A stretch of 64,000 bases of DNA from Gremmenia infestans (GCA_032629725.1 JAFEVB010000008.1:1922001-1986000), one strand, 5' to 3'. Counted from the first letter of the stretch, positions 1 through 12,903 are shown. The notes: generated by a model from the letters alone, not told the origin. A program made the numbers and translations.

Positions 1-740
1 CGTACTATGCTGTGCATCTACCAGCCTGCCAAGTTGACGCAGCCATGACATGATTATAAGCGCAACACAGTACACCAAAGCGGATCATGTCACTCTTATC
101 ATTATCATGCTTTCCTTTTCCGCCCAGCCCAGCCCAGCCATACTTCTTTTTTTTTATCTCTCCCGCTCCACAAATAGTGTGCTATATGCATTGTATTGCA
201 TTGTATTGCATTGCGCATGCGGAAGGATCCGGAGCATACCGTACCTCAGATATGCAGTTATCTTACCACTATAGTCTTTTTTCTTCTCCACGCTAGTGCA
301 CCTTCAGTTGGTGGTTACTAACATAGAATGATAGGCTGTTAGAAGAGATCCCATAACCCCACACCTCTAGTTACTAACCACACTTTCAATTGGCTGCCAG
401 AAAAAATATACGCGCATATGCATATGCACATCATAGGTAGTTGAAACAGGGTATGGTCGTGCTATACTAGTACGGAAATACGAAGTATAACCGATCCGTT
501 ATTGTATAGTACCAAGACCAAGTACTTGGCTTGGAAGTTGTGAATAACATGCGTCATTGCCAAAAGAAACAATAGCTAGTCAAGAGACGAAGTTTCTACT
601 AAGCAGGACTTCTACTTAGAAAAGCGTCTAAAATTGCCTAACTCAGAATTCAGAGTGACGTCCGTAATATAACGGTATATAATAAATATTATATGATATT
701 AAATAGCTACGTGTCTACCTAACCCCACCTCGTACCTACC
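1..740. other. gene-free flank
   Basis: I see no coding region here. Open frames are short and show no coding-like codon use. The stretch holds a short run of tandem TTGTATTGCA-like units near 190-215 and AT-rich DNA towards 660-710. It lies beyond the truncated 3' end of the P450 relic, so it could contain unrecognisable remains of the lost NADPH-binding end of that gene. Confidence 0.5.
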
Positions 741-819
741 CCAGCCTTCAATCATTCATATAAACACCCCCTAGCCTTATTTCTATCCCTCCCCACCCCC
801 TCCCATTCATTCCCCACCA

Positions 820-3360
820 TTCAAGCAAACACATCCGACGCATACCGATCACTCGTAATCCCCTGAAAGCACTCCTCAATCTATCTCGGTATAAAAATCG
901 TCTCCGGCAAGTGCTAGGATCTTTGCCTTTACTGCTTCTTCTGCGCAGCTGGCAGAGATTCTCATGACTTTCTACAATTATCAGTATCAAGTCTAAAGTT
1001 TCCGGTGGAATACATACCTTTCGAGTGGCAGGCTGGCTCAATTCTACATAAGCCCCCAAAACATCCATGGCCGAGATAGGATGACCTGTTGGGAGAGTTG
1101 TATTGGTGCCCGATTCGATTGTGAGCATTGCATCCCAAGGAAGATATGCCCACTTGAGGACTCTTCGAATATTCTTCTGGTTGTTAATCAGAAGAACAGC
1201 AAGATAAATCGCCAACCTTGTAGAAAGTTTCAGTAGGAAGCGTCAAAACGATATGGCGCTTCTCAGGTTCGCTTTAGCAGTCAAAAGCTCATTGCTGACA
1301 ACAATGGCCTTCTTGACATCTTGACGAAGTCTACTACGTCTCGAGTCTGTATCAACTGTAATATCAATGCCAGACTCGGCTTCAGAGTCCCCCTTTCCTC
1401 CAAGGCCCGCCCAAAGCTTCTCGTCCTGCCACTTGTCAGAGTCGTTAAAAACGTCACCAGCACCAACATCACCAAGGCCAATATCTGCAATTCTAATAGC
1501 CCCACGCTCCTCAAAGGTGTTTTTCAGCAGGTTGGGAATTCTGAAAGGTAGAAACCAAATCATCTACATCTTGTTGGCAATGTCTCCCATCTCGATTAAG
1601 AAAGTTACGATTCCCAACATAAATACAGCATATTTGACACCTTCAAACTTCTTTCCCTCAAGATTCTCAAGCCGTTGAACGGAATGAGCAGCGTTATCAG
1701 GAGGTTGACCCTCGTACGAGGAGCAAACCAATACCACAGGCTGATCTTTAGGCACCTTGTCCACTGCTGAATCGAGCGGCTCTATATCTGCATGATATCC
1801 ATAGCCTGAAGTAAGTTCTAGCAAGACTTTGCGCCAGAGCCTCGCAAGTTCCCGAATCTGAACCGTAGAAGATCGTCATAGGCTTCTTCGACAACCCGTT
1901 TGAAACACATTTAGCACGATCCACTCCCGCAACTTTCTTTTCTGGGGGTGTGTTTGAATAGAGCATTTGCTCTAAATGAATGGGGTTTATATGATCCCGC
2001 AATGAAGCATGCATGAAAAAGTCCTTGGGCTTAATCGTTAGGTTTTGCTTGATTCTCAGTTCGTAGCTCGGATCATCAAAGCGAAAGTTGAAGTTTTGCA
2101 GAAGCAATGGTGTGATGAGGATAACTTCTTGCCATGCAAAAGGTCTCCCAATACATCCTCGCATACCGTTCCCAAAAGGTTTCCAGCTGTTTGGTGGCAA
2201 TTCAATGAAGGGTTCATCAAGCATTCTTTCAGGTTTAAACTCCTCAGCATCCGTCCCATAAATTGTCTCAAAGAATTAGCATAGTAAACCTACCATTTTA
2301 GACAGCAAGGAGCTCGGAACTTGTCTTAGGAGCCGGTACATAGGCTGAAACATCTCCCCGGGCTCCTTCCCAAGGTACTAGCAGATTTTCACGAATAAAC
2401 TTACCAATAGGGTCACGGTGGAGCTTGTGTAAAAGGGCGATAACGGGCTGACCCGTGTGAACCTTATACTTCCCACCACCTAGGAAGGTCACGTCTTCGG
2501 TCGAGTCAGGTCGAATTTGAAGGGTGTTCACAGGAGTAGTTGAAAAGAATCGTAGAGTCTCTCTCATGCATCCTTCGAGATAGGGAAGCTTCGACATATG
2601 GTCAACGGTGATGGGGCCTCTGCCGATAACCTCATCGATTTCCTTTTGCGCTTTTTGATAAGCTGCTGGGTTCTTGATAAGATTGTAAAACAAGAAAGAT
2701 AACATTCCACTGGTTGTCTCATGACCTGTGATGCATTAGCATTTGTTTTTCAGTGGCCGTAGCCAATATTCTACGCCAACCAATCCCACAAAGGCCAGCT
2801 CATATCCCAACTACAGCTCCTATTCCTCCGTAGAAGCCGGATCTCTTACCTGCAATAAGACAAGTAATCATATTATTTATGATTTTCTCATCCGTCATCC
2901 TCCCCCCCTCTCCAGTCTTCGGGTCCTTGCCTTTAAGCATTGCATTCAACAGGTCATGCTTGTCAGTTAGATGTGCCCTACGCTCCGCTGCCAAATCGCC
3001 AGCAATGCCCCTCAACGTCGCAATATCAGCATCGTATTTCTTCTGAACAGATCCCATAAAGTGAGTTGCCAAGCCGGGTCTAACAGATCTCGCACCCGAC
3101 TCGGACAGCACGCCAAGCATAGCATCCACAAATCGATGTGAAGATTCGTGTTAGAAGCTGTTGAACCGTGTGCCCATAGTACATAAGGCAATGGAATCCA
3201 GAGTCAGGTTTGTAAAATCCGCCGTAACGTCAATCTTCTCCTTGGGTCAAAAGCGCGCCCATTTCACGACCATCTGTGTAGCAATATCCAGCATCTCGTC
3301 AAACCTCTCCTTTCCAATACAAGTTCGAGTATTGCATAATTCGTCATAGCTTATATGCGT
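820..3360 (-). pseudogene. CYP505-type cytochrome P450 / NADPH-P450 reductase fusion, decayed
   Basis: Read on the minus strand, this is a relic of a self-sufficient CYP505 (P450foxy family, fatty-acid hydroxylases with haem, FMN and FAD domains in one chain). Recognisable in order are the P450 I-helix AGHETT motif spanning an intact intron (near 2850 to 2720), the K-helix ETLR motif (near 2560), the haem-binding loop FGNGMRGCIGRP (near 2160), the flavodoxin start FYGSDSGTCEAL (near 1870), SSYEGQPPDNAA (near 1700) and reductase segments ending near 820. It is broken by an in-frame TGA at 3247..3249 and TAA at 3151..3153, by several frame changes in the flavodoxin and linker parts, and by loss of both ends: roughly the first 130 P450 residues and the NADPH-binding terminus. 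A normal protein is about 1,050-1,100 residues. Surviving splice sites suggest fairly recent decay. Identification is firm; exact ends are approximate. Confidence 0.87.
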
Positions 3361-3541
3361 ATATCGGATGAAACTAAAAACTCCGTCCCAAGCATATGCA
3401 AAACCATATCCCGAAAGTATATACAAGAAAAGAAGAGAAACTCCTTGATCGGAATCTCCCGAACCACTCCACTGATTACTAACTCCTGAGCCAAGCTTGC
3501 AACATCCTACCCTGCCACCCAGTCCTCACCAAGCACTACAC

Positions 3542-4942
3542 TCACACCATCCCAGCAACCATATTCGCATACTGACTCCCTGGATAACTCAAGCAATTCT
3601 CCACCTGCTCCAACCCCCCAAACGTCCCTGCAATCGTCGAGATCAAACTATCACTCCCATTCTTATCCGCGCTCGTCTCCCAATACATCGCCCCTCCCAG
3701 CCCCTGACTCGCAATATACTGTGCCTTCACCGTCGCCTGCGCCGGATCATCATAACTAATCAGCTCCTGCGCAGACGCATCATAACTATACGTCCCGCTC
3801 GCGACCGAATCATAGAAAACCGTTGCGCCCGCCTTGGGCAGCGCCTTGTAGTCCCAGACGCCGTTTTCCCAGCTCCCAGATCCAACACCGGTGTACGATT
3901 GCCCGATGCCAGTGGTGCCTTCGAAAGAACGGCCGTACAGCGGGACGCCGAGGACGAGTTTTGAGGCAGGCACGCCATTTGCAATGTAGTCGGACACGGC
4001 CTTGGATGTGGAGAAGGGCGTGCTGTTGGGGTCCGCGGTGTTGGGGTAGATGTTGGCATCGTGGCCCGAATAGCTGGACCACGATCCCGCATAGTCGTAT
4101 GCCATCAGATGCCACGCATCGAGATACGCATCCATCTGGGACATTTGCAACTTGTTGTAGTTGTCCGGGCCGGCGGGACATGCAATCGTGATGAGGAATT
4201 TGTTAGACGGCGCGTACTGAGCTGAGTATGCATCGAGTGCGGAGCGAACAGCCTGCAGGAGGAGGACGAAATTCGCGGCCTCGGTAGCGTTGGCGGGGTA
4301 TTCCCAGTCAATGTCTATTCCGTCAAAGCCTAGGTCCTTTACAAATGCCACGGCGGTAGAAGCAAAGGTCGCGCGCGTAGCATCAGTACTTGCCGCGGCC
4401 GCAAAGTTAGTCGAATAAGTCCAGCCTCCAATGCTGAGTAAAGTCTTCATATTGCGATTGGCTTTCTTGAGGATGTAAAGCTGCTTGACACAGCCGTAGA
4501 CGTTATTCCCAACATCATTCCAGGAGTCGGTGTCATAATGCTTCTGTAAATCGGCATACGTATCTGACAAAACTCTTTGCATTATTAGTATCTCATCTCA
4601 CTAAAAGAACGGAATCTCTTACACTGTCCCGTCTGATTGAAGATTAGCAAAGGCGTATATGACATGGGTCAACTCCGAAGCTGGAAGCTGTTGAGGCTGA
4701 AAGTTCCGGCCATAGATTGCCCTGTACCTGTCAGTTATTATATTCAAGGAGCCAGACCAGAAAACACCATACCAATTTACAAAGTATCCCGCATTCTTGT
4801 AGCCACCACTAGGGGCAGCAGCGGTTCCTTGTGATGCAAAACTTTCATGGCCATCTGACGAGTTCGAAGAAGTTGGAGCAGCTATAGATGAAAGAAATAA
4901 AGCCGAAGCCGAAAGAAGTGAAATCAACACACGAGAAACCAT
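3542..4942 (-). CDS. secreted GH18 endochitinase
   Basis: This is a 433-residue class V chitinase of glycoside hydrolase family 18, hydrolysing chitin beta-1,4 bonds with retention. The ATG at 4942 is chosen because it gives a signal peptide (MVSRVLISLLSASALFLSS), while the upstream frame has no sensible start. Three exons fit: 4773..4942, 4623..4721 and 3542..4574. The 51-nt first intron is in frame and is only revealed because it splits the conserved NW-AIYGRNFQP motif. SIGGW lies near residues 137-141 and the catalytic DGIDIDWEYP near 174-183, with Glu near 181 as acid. The substrate-site MAYDY and GGAMYWE motifs follow. Length and motifs match the Trichoderma Chit42-like group. There is no chitin-binding module. 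Likely roles are cell-wall remodelling or mycoparasitism and nutrition. Confidence 0.93.
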
Positions 4943-7651
4943 CCTGAAGAGTAACAAGAAAGTACAGAGAAAGAATAGGAGAATCTGCCGATGCGGTACG
5001 TAAAAAAGAGTCCAACAACGATTCAATATATACACCCGAACCGCCACCTCCCTCCCTCACTCACTTGACTCCTGAATCAGCCAGTCACCCATCCATACAT
5101 ACCAGCGAGTAACACTCCCGTCTAGCAACTGCATATATAAACGTTACAATCACCATTCACGACCACCAGCCATACATAAAATCCCCGAACTAATACTACA
5201 TACCTAGCTAACCTCCTCAGGACTCAGCAGGACGTGGGATCCAGCACGCGGCGCGTATCATTGATTCATCGTGCCAGTGAACCCGCAAAACGTAACATGA
5301 GAGTCCATCCATAGGGCAGAAAAGGCCCCGGCAAAGGGCCCTGACAATCTCCCTGACCTGCCTAAGGTAACTACCTGTACGGAGGTAGGAATGCCTTGCA
5401 TGAGTGGTGCTGCAAATTGCAATCGATCGGTCCAACAAGGGCTATGATTTATCCTGTGCGGAGATCGTAGTTAGAATAGATAGGCGATACATATCAGCCA
5501 CGAGGCTACAGCTACACACATGTGACGGCTTACCTAGGAACTAGACTCAGGTACCAGGCTAGGCTAATCAATATTCAGGTACGCCCGAGCCTTGCCTTGC
5601 CTTGCATGCCAATGCAAACAACCACACCCAGTAGCGGCATGCCTGCCTGCCAGCCGGCAGTCAAATCAGACTTGAGCGCCTGAGCATCTTTAGCAAAGAC
5701 TACAACTTGTCCTTGCTGCAATAATTGGCTGGCGTTTGATTGTTAATTACCGTATCCGCTGGAACCATCTTCTAGTTGTGTGTAAGGTAAATGTGCCGTC
5801 GTCCCCTCAGGCCCACCTTCCTAATCCGTCGCGGCCCCTTAGTCCCACACAACTTTATCAAGACGACCTAGTACCTCAACCCCCAAAATGTGTAGGTATT
5901 TGAGGAACCCAGGAGCTCCTCCCATTTCCCAGAAGAGCTATCTAAGGTAAGGTATACTCCATAATCTCCCTTACGGAGAGTAACGTTACCTAGGTAGCCC
6001 CCTAACCCTAGCTCAGCACCGGAAGAAGTTCCATAGGTACAGTATCTTTCATGAATCTGGACCCCGAGGCGGCAATACTGTATGGTATTTCCAGGCAGGG
6101 AGATTGATAAGAAATGAACAAGAGTCTCGTGATCATCTTGTTATCTCCCCTCGCTGCTTGGTTAATGACCAACTCACGAGGCTGACTTTCAGGTCACGCC
6201 TAGCGCATACATCACTCATGACAGCTTCTGGTTTCAGTGTAGTGGGGTGTTTTGTGCCGTCTGTCCTGTACACACCGGTGAAGATGTAAGTTGTAAGTTG
6301 GAACCACCACCCGTTCCACACACAAGTCTTTCATCCATTATTACTTACTGCTCGATGACACAACAAGCGTCAGTAAGACAGACAGCACCAAACCTATTCC
6401 CGGCTAAAAAGTCACCCGGGAAAGCCATGTTCGATGAATTAACTCCGAGATGAATTGACTCTACTTGGACATGTAAAGTCTTTCAAGTGCATCATAAACC
6501 TGGCATTTGCATTCCACCCAAGAAACCAGCTGCACCGAAAAGGCGGGCAGCGCAGCCACGTGTCGTTCCCCACTACCTACGTCAGGAAGTTTGACCAAGG
6601 GGTATACACTCCCTTTATACGCTTTCGGTCAGCTTATGAAAACGAATAAATCGACAGCTCGCCCAATTTTATCTCCCTTATTGCCCAACCCAACTTACAT
6701 ATCCCATTTCAAGTTCCAACAGAGCTTTCGAAGTCCGGCGTCCCATCCCCGCGCAACGTTCATAGCGATTTACTTCTCAAGAGTCAGCTACCGTCAGGAC
6801 AGGACAAGGTGCAGATGCACCTTTGATGCCCAAATCAAACATCGCATTATCAATGACGACGTGAGCGTCTTTATAAAAAAGTAAGGCCTGCTTGTATATA
6901 AGTATAGCTCGAGAGTCGCACGGATAAAAGTTCAAAGTGGGATATACATATCTCATCTAACATCAGCAGTAGAACGAAAGAAACTCTTCCCATAACGCAC
7001 CCACATGAATGAATTATACCCACTCAAGTTTTGCAACCAAGGAGATTCATATACCATTAGCTTGTCGCAGCATAGGTACCATCTACGGCGAGCACTTACG
7101 CCCCAGGGGAGATTCTTCGGTACTCAATAATGCTGCTGCTACTGCTACTGCTACTGCTACTGCTACTGCTACTGCTAAGAGCAACATTCCATGCAAACAT
7201 CCCGTGCATGGAAAATAATCACTACCTTACTCAAGGGAACCTAGACATGGATGTGTTTTCAGCCAGCCAAACTAAGTAACAATGAAAGCAGGTATAGCCA
7301 AGCTAGAAATCTCGCACTTCCCTATATGTACCAAGAAGTTTCAAAAAAAAATATCGATTTCGTCACAGTATTATCTTATCCACTAAGTCGTCTTTCCCTC
7401 TCTATAAGGAAGTAAACGATAGTAGAGTCTCAGACAAAAGGTTAGGCACACGGCTCGAGTATGCAATCAACTGGCGCACAAGAACAAGAGCAACTTCTGA
7501 TAACCGTCCCGTGTAAAGAAAGCACAGCACGATCTATTCGACAGATGAATTTTAAGAAAGTGATATTCCTGATTCGCACTTGAGAAAAAAAAAGAGCGAT
7601 TTCACATGACAGCCGAATGATGAAATCCGTATCTATTATATACCAAATAAA
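4943..7651. other. long gene-free interval
   Basis: I find no convincing gene in these 2.7 kb between the chitinase start and the GPI16 stop. Open frames are short, many lack an ATG, and none shows a domain or splice-supported continuation. The region is rich in short CCTAGGTA/TACCTAGG-type palindromic words (for example near 5530-5560 and 5980-6000) and CTTGCCTTGC repeats near 5590. It probably includes the chitinase promoter (4943 to about 5200). Confidence 0.5.
7132..7176. repeat. trinucleotide microsatellite, (GCT)3 then (ACTGCT)6
   Basis: Three GCT units at 7132..7140 are followed by six perfect ACTGCT copies at 7141..7176. It lies in non-coding DNA downstream of GPI16. A short frame across it would read Ala-Thr repeats, but nothing around it looks like a gene. 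Confidence 0.95.
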
Positions 7652-9492
7652 TCACTCCTTCTTCTCTATTTTCTTCTCCTTCTTCTTCAAAAACCTTCTC
7701 AAAAACGCCGCAACTTTCACTCTCACAGATCTGAAATCCCACTGATCAGCTTCATCCACCGCCACAAACCTCCTTACCAATAGATTAAAAACAAACCCAA
7801 AAGATAACGCCATGACCGTGCTCGTGAGAATAATCACGTTATACGGCATACTGAAATCTGGAGTCGGAAGAGGTAATAGCAAACTCGTCGTCCGTATCGC
7901 CACATCTCCAATTGTTATGACGGCGGGCGCGATATCAAAACCGCGGTTCGCATCAGGTGGGTACTCCGTGTACCTCAAGATCGCCTTTTCAAAATCATAA
8001 GTGAGAACGACGGTCGAGTTGGCAGGGATGACGATCCGTACTTCGAGCTGCGTTCCTCGTTTTCGATCAAGAGCTGGACGGTAGTACATTTCTTTGATGA
8101 TATCTTCGTCGAGACCGTTGATTTTAGCTCTCAATGTGTGTAGATAGAGTTTCATGAACCAGGGTAAGGACTCCATGTAAACAAAATCCACAGCTTCGGT
8201 TGGGGAAGGATTTGTTAGGATAGCCTGGACTCCTCCACGTTCTTGTCCATATCCGATGAATGAGCGCTCCGCGTAAAGTAGTGGCTTTTCAAGGGGAGTC
8301 TTCTCGGAAATTTCTTGCTGGGGTAAGACAAGTTCGAAATCCTTGTCAGGGGCAATTTTGAAGCATCGGCTATATCCCGAGGCATCTTTGTATTCAAGGG
8401 CACCTTCAGAAGCATAGACGTGCCGAGCGTGTGGCACATTGACACATACAGGGTCGGCCCCGTCCTGGGCCAACGAACACGTTCCTTTCAGAGAGTGTCC
8501 AAATATCTGGGATAAGCTCCAGCCTTCCTCTTGTGATGCTGCATCAAGAGGGAAGCAGGTGTCACCTGAATGGTACGATTTTGAGGTATCGCATTTCAGT
8601 TCTTCTTCGGGAATAGGACGTGGAATTGGATTATCTGCAAATCGTCAGCATCACGCACACATGTTATTACTTGAACTTACCCCTTGGACGCTTGGATCTC
8701 TGAATATCCAAAACCATATCAATAGTCTGCTTGATTTGAAGCTGGCAATCATCGGACCCAGGCGTGCATATAGGCCGCACATCAATTGACATACTCTGCC
8801 AGGATGAATCAAACAGCTTATGCCCGTCCAACAAACTTGATATTCCCGCCTTTCCTTTGCACGGCAGCAGTTTCAGAAAAGGGGTCAAGTTCTCCGTACA
8901 TACAACCTCCCTCGGCAGCGTCCCGTGAAGTAGGTGTAAATCCGAGAGTGTGGAGTTTGAATGATCTCCAGTCGGCTGGAATGACATGACCGGGCGTGTA
9001 GTTCTTGTAGAGTCGATGAAGTTTAGTGAGGCACAGAAAAGGCCAGACAGAGCATTTGTTAATGTCAACCATCGTCCATCAGCCCTATAAACATCAGCTT
9101 CATTCTCCACATCTTTTTTCTGATATATCTTACTCTTCATCTGTCTCTGCTTCAACCCAAGCCCATAGTTCCACACCTGTGCCCCCTTCTCTCGCGCCTC
9201 CCCAAGGCCGCGCTCCCCAACTCTCAGCATCCCATCTCCCCAAACTAAACCTCAAATGAAGCTCGCGGGTGTTTGCATGTTGTAAAATCTGGCCCAGAGA
9301 TCTTGGAAAGTATCTGAAATTCTGCTGTTCGAAAGAGGCCAAGCTTGTATTGCTCTGAAAATTGAACGAGGCAAGCAGCAAGGAGGGGTGTAGAGGTCGG
9401 AGGAGTAGCTGCTCGTGATAGTCGGAAGAAGTGGCGGATGAGAAGAGGGCCAAGAAGCCGACAGACAACAGTAGAGACAGTAATCTACGCAT
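7652..9492 (-). CDS. GPI16: GPI transamidase subunit Gpi16 (PIG-T)
   Basis: This encodes the 581-residue Gpi16/PIG-T subunit of the ER GPI-anchor transamidase, which attaches GPI anchors to proteins bearing C-terminal anchor signals. Three exons fit with frame kept: 9134..9492, 8681..9084 and 7652..8634. The ATG at 9492 begins a signal peptide (MRRLLSLLLSVGFLALFSS) and is preferred over upstream non-ATG codons. Family hallmarks are the N-terminal LLLRPL..SLLLASFNF stretch, RYFPRSLGQIL, LHLRFSLGRWDAESWG, and the central LSGLFCASLNFIDST. A single transmembrane helix near residues 525-545 (YNVIILTSTVMALSFGFVF) precedes a lysine-rich cytosolic tail, giving the type I topology of PIG-T. It is divergent from LUC7, with a very short shared promoter. 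Confidence 0.95.
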
Positions 9493-9687
9493 GGCAGCCA
9501 GCGCCAATTTGTGCTATTGAAATCTCATGGATGGGTTGGTGTTGTGTGGTATTGAAAAGAGTCTATAGTAGTTGTATTGGTGGCATCTGAAGCCTTTTGA
9601 CGCGGCTGAGAATTTCGTAGCCGCGTTTCAACCTCCAAAAAACCATCACCACCATCCCTTCTCACAACCACATCATAAACATTAATC
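9493..9687. promoter_or_regulatory. 195-bp shared intergenic region of GPI16 and LUC7
   Basis: The start codons of the two divergent housekeeping genes are only 195 bp apart, so both promoters and 5' leaders must fit here. I see no clear TATA box. The half nearest LUC7 (9630-9687) is pyrimidine- and CA-rich, as is common around fungal transcription starts. Bidirectional promoter activity is inferred from spacing alone. Confidence 0.6.
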
Positions 9688-10666
9688 ATGGCCGCAGAAC
9701 AGAGGAAGCTGCTTGGTATGTATTCCTACCATATCCAGCTACCCGCTCATGCCCATCCTTTGTATTGAAGCCGGCGCATTGCATCAATTCCTCTTCCATC
9801 ACCAGCACAGCTAACATCTACCCACCACAGAGCAGCTCATGGGCGCAGGAGCCTCGTCCCGATCCTCCCAACTATCTATCACCGACCCCAAAATCTGCCG
9901 GTCCTTCCTCGCTGGCACCTGTCCGCACGACCTCTTCACGAACACCAAACAAGACCTAGGTCCCTGCCCAAAAGTCCACTCCGAGCCCCTCAAGACAGAA
10001 TACGAAGCCGCGTCGCCATCAGAGAAGCAAAAATGGGGGTTCGAGTACGACTACATGCGCGACCTGCAAAAATACATTGACGAATGTAATCGTCGAATTG
10101 ATATTGCGCAGAGGAGGCTAGAGAAGACGCCCGATGAGATCAGACAGACCAATGCGCTGCTAAAGCAAATCTCGGACCTCTCGAAAAGCGTTGAGACAGG
10201 CTTGATGGAGATCCAGGTCTTGGGCGAACAATCTGAAGTATCACGGGCTTACGACGAGTTTTTTCGCATTCGGACGGCGATGCAGAGCAAAGCGGATAAG
10301 GAGCGGGAATTGAAGGCGCTGTCAGATACCAGTGGACCTAGCGGACATCAAAAGTTGCAGGTTTGCGATGTGTGTGGCGCGTATCTTAGTAGGCTTGATA
10401 ATGACCGACGGTTGGCGGATCACTTTTATGGAAAGATGCATTTGGGCTATGCGCAGATGCGGAAGACTTACGAAGCGTTCCCTAAGGAGCTGAGGACAAG
10501 GAATAGACCGATGCAAGACGATGGGGAGAATAGTCCGGGACCCCGAGGTGGGTATGATGGTGGTTACAATGATGGCGGCTTTGGAGGTAGAGGGTTTGGT
10601 GGAAGGGGAGGTGGCAGAGGGGGTGGATTCAGGGGAAGAGGGAGAGGTTTCCGAGGAGGATGGTAA
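9688..10666 (+). CDS. LUC7: U1 snRNP splicing factor Luc7
   Basis: This encodes a 287-residue Luc7-family protein, a U1 snRNP component that helps recognise 5' splice sites. Exon 1 is only 28 nt (9688..9715, MAAEQRKLL), followed by an intron with a GTATGT donor and exon 2 at 9831..10666. Two zinc fingers are visible: a CCCH type beginning CRSFLAGTCPHDLF with a distal CPKVH, and a C2H2 type, CDVCGAYL with LADHFYGKMHLGY. A coiled-coil lies between them (near residues 80-150). The C-terminus is a Gly/Arg-rich RGG-like tail after residue 245 instead of the RS-like tail of many relatives. GPI16 lies divergently upstream. Confidence 0.95.
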
Positions 10667-12903
10667 TCAAAAATCTGGCGTTTATACAAATATCGAGAGG
10701 GGGCGTTCAGGTGCGATTTCATGTAAATCTATTGATCATCGAATTCTTTTGACCCTTGCAGCTACTCGCAATATCTCATACTCAAACGGCCCACTCTTCA
10801 GCTCATACCGTGGCAGGGTCTCAGGTCAACAGCTTCCAGTCCCAAGTACATGGTGCGCCAGTCCAATCTGTCTGTTATCTCCTTGCACGTCTTTCTGCAC
10901 AACACATACAGATACTCACCTTTATCTAGATCTTTCGTCGTGCCCAGAAGCTAGATCCTTCCAAGTCGCCGAACGCATTCATTCCATTCCCTCTCTCTAC
11001 GGAGAACTTCACAGGGGAGCATAGGTTTCCGGTCTCTTAAGGAAGCTCAACATCTACCTCGATGGGAGCTTAAACAGGTGCCGTACTGCTATTACAGCTT
11101 CTTGTCTCTATCTGACGCGCCCTGTCCGCGGCTAAACCACTTTGCTCCCTCGATGTTATTCAAAAACGGTCAGTCTAATACGAGAACAGACATCGGAAGC
11201 TTTCTCACCCGTCAGTTCATCTGATATTTTGATTGACAAGTACGTACTTGAGATAGGGGGTCCAGCTGTTAGAACAGCTGGCGCAACTGCAACCCCTGAA
11301 TATGTTTAGCGAGCGAGCGAGCGCTATAGCTTAGCCCTAAGAGCCCAGAAAGTGACCGAGAATGAAATAAATCCCCTATTTCCAACCCAAATTTCCTGCT
11401 CAATAGTCCAAGCCCAACTTAAAACACCCGGGACCTGCATCTGACAAATTCCTCTTAAGTCGATCGGACTTCTTGCTCACTTACCTCAAGAGCTTCACAT
11501 TTCCCGCTCCATGACTCCCAAAGGCGTTCGGTTTGGAATTGCATTATTGATACAAATATCCATGTACTGGAGCCAGTCCCAGTCCCTCTACAATACTTGT
11601 AATAAATATCACGCGATACTTGCTCTCTCCGCTGTCTTTCCTACAGTATCGGCGAATATTGAGTCGGGCCAAGGGACTGATAGAAGTGAAGTACCTAGGA
11701 CCTTTGTCATCAGCAATCTGTTCAGTAATGAGAGTATAGAAGCTCTCTCTCTTACTAAACGCGTTGTCATCGTTTGGTAAAGTTCCAAGTGAGTCACTAC
11801 CATTCCTATCTCCATATCATCTCGTTATAACACGCAGTGGCTCAAATGCAATGTTCCAAAAGACCTAGTATCAGTTTCCGGAACAAAGATACATGATAGT
11901 TTGAGGTTAGCTTCTTGGATTGATCCTTTTGTCGTGTTGTGTTATCGCTAAAAGCACCTAGCAAGAGAAGAGTTATTTACATTAATTCCGAATGGAAATG
12001 TAGGCGTTGTAGTTGTAGTAAAAAAACGTGCGAGACATGCTTCGTACGCAAGAGCTCCGCAGAAGTACATTCAACAAATTCCAAACTAGCTGAATAACTA
12101 TCTCGCCTGCTCGTATAAAGTGTTCTTGCATACCTACCTACGTGCTTTCTTTACTTTTCTTCCCTCCTCTTACGCGCAGTAGGGCAGGTTATTCTTGCAT
12201 GTCTATGTAGGTAGGTAGGTACCTACACCTACCCAGTACCTTATTGACGGCCCCGCGAGATGTTTAGATAGATTAGCGAGTGTTCCCTACCTAGGTGGTT
12301 CTACCTTAGGTACGAAAAGCCGATTGCGGCCCGCGTAATGCGGGGAGCTCCCGTTGCGGACACGCTATGAATAATTTCAGTTTACTTGACATCATTTCCC
12401 ATTCGCCTCGTTCATCTTCATAGGTGCTTCTTTTCGCGCTCGGAACCTCTAGAAACGAAGTAGTGACTTTAAAAATGATCGAGTTCATCCGCTTGTAGCT
12501 TTCAGGAGCTAGCTTGTGCGATGGTTCTGGTTACGGAGCGCATTATGCACCGACACGTTGTATCTTTAACAAGTCAAGAAGCTGGCAAATTATGAACGTT
12601 GGCTATAAGGGGCATAAACGAGACACGTGATCGTTGTTTTTATACAGAGATAAAGGAATCAATCATCGGCGAAGACTACCTAGCTTGCATGTAGTGGCAC
12701 GAAGAAGTCGAGGTATATTTCGATGGAAATGCAATTCAGTTCAATTCAATGGATCATACCATATCATAGCCTAGCAATTTGACCTCCCACCCCTTCCCCC
12801 TTAATGATCCAACCCAACCCCAAAGGAATTTCACAAAAACCTTTATAGCAAACAACCTCCCATGCACCCTTCCCCTTCATCTCGAAGCCAAGCAACAGCA
12901 AGC
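10667..12903. other. gene-free interval
   Basis: No gene is supported in these 2.2 kb. The longest open frame (about 90 codons near 11511) has no domain, coding bias or splice-supported extension. The first few hundred bases are probably the LUC7 3' untranslated region. A cluster of GTAGGTAGGTACCTACACCTACC-like inverted words lies near 12205-12235, and a GAGCGAGCGAGCGC repeat near 11310. Confidence 0.5.

Noticed and set aside
87..296. Short plus-strand open frames near the window start
   Set aside because: Low complexity, no domain, no coding codon bias, and several overlapping frames of similar length.
3497..4191. Long plus-strand frames opposite the chitinase
   Set aside because: They are antisense to a gene with full GH18 motifs and arise from its GC-rich codons.
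6507..6884. 125-codon plus-strand frame
   Set aside because: It begins at a TTG, has no domain or codon bias, and lies in gene-free DNA.
7009..7218. Frame reading through the ACTGCT microsatellite as Ala-Thr repeats
   Set aside because: The coding appearance comes from the repeat; both sides lack coding character.
11511..11780. 89-codon plus-strand frame
   Set aside because: No homology or splice support; average composition of the gene-free interval.
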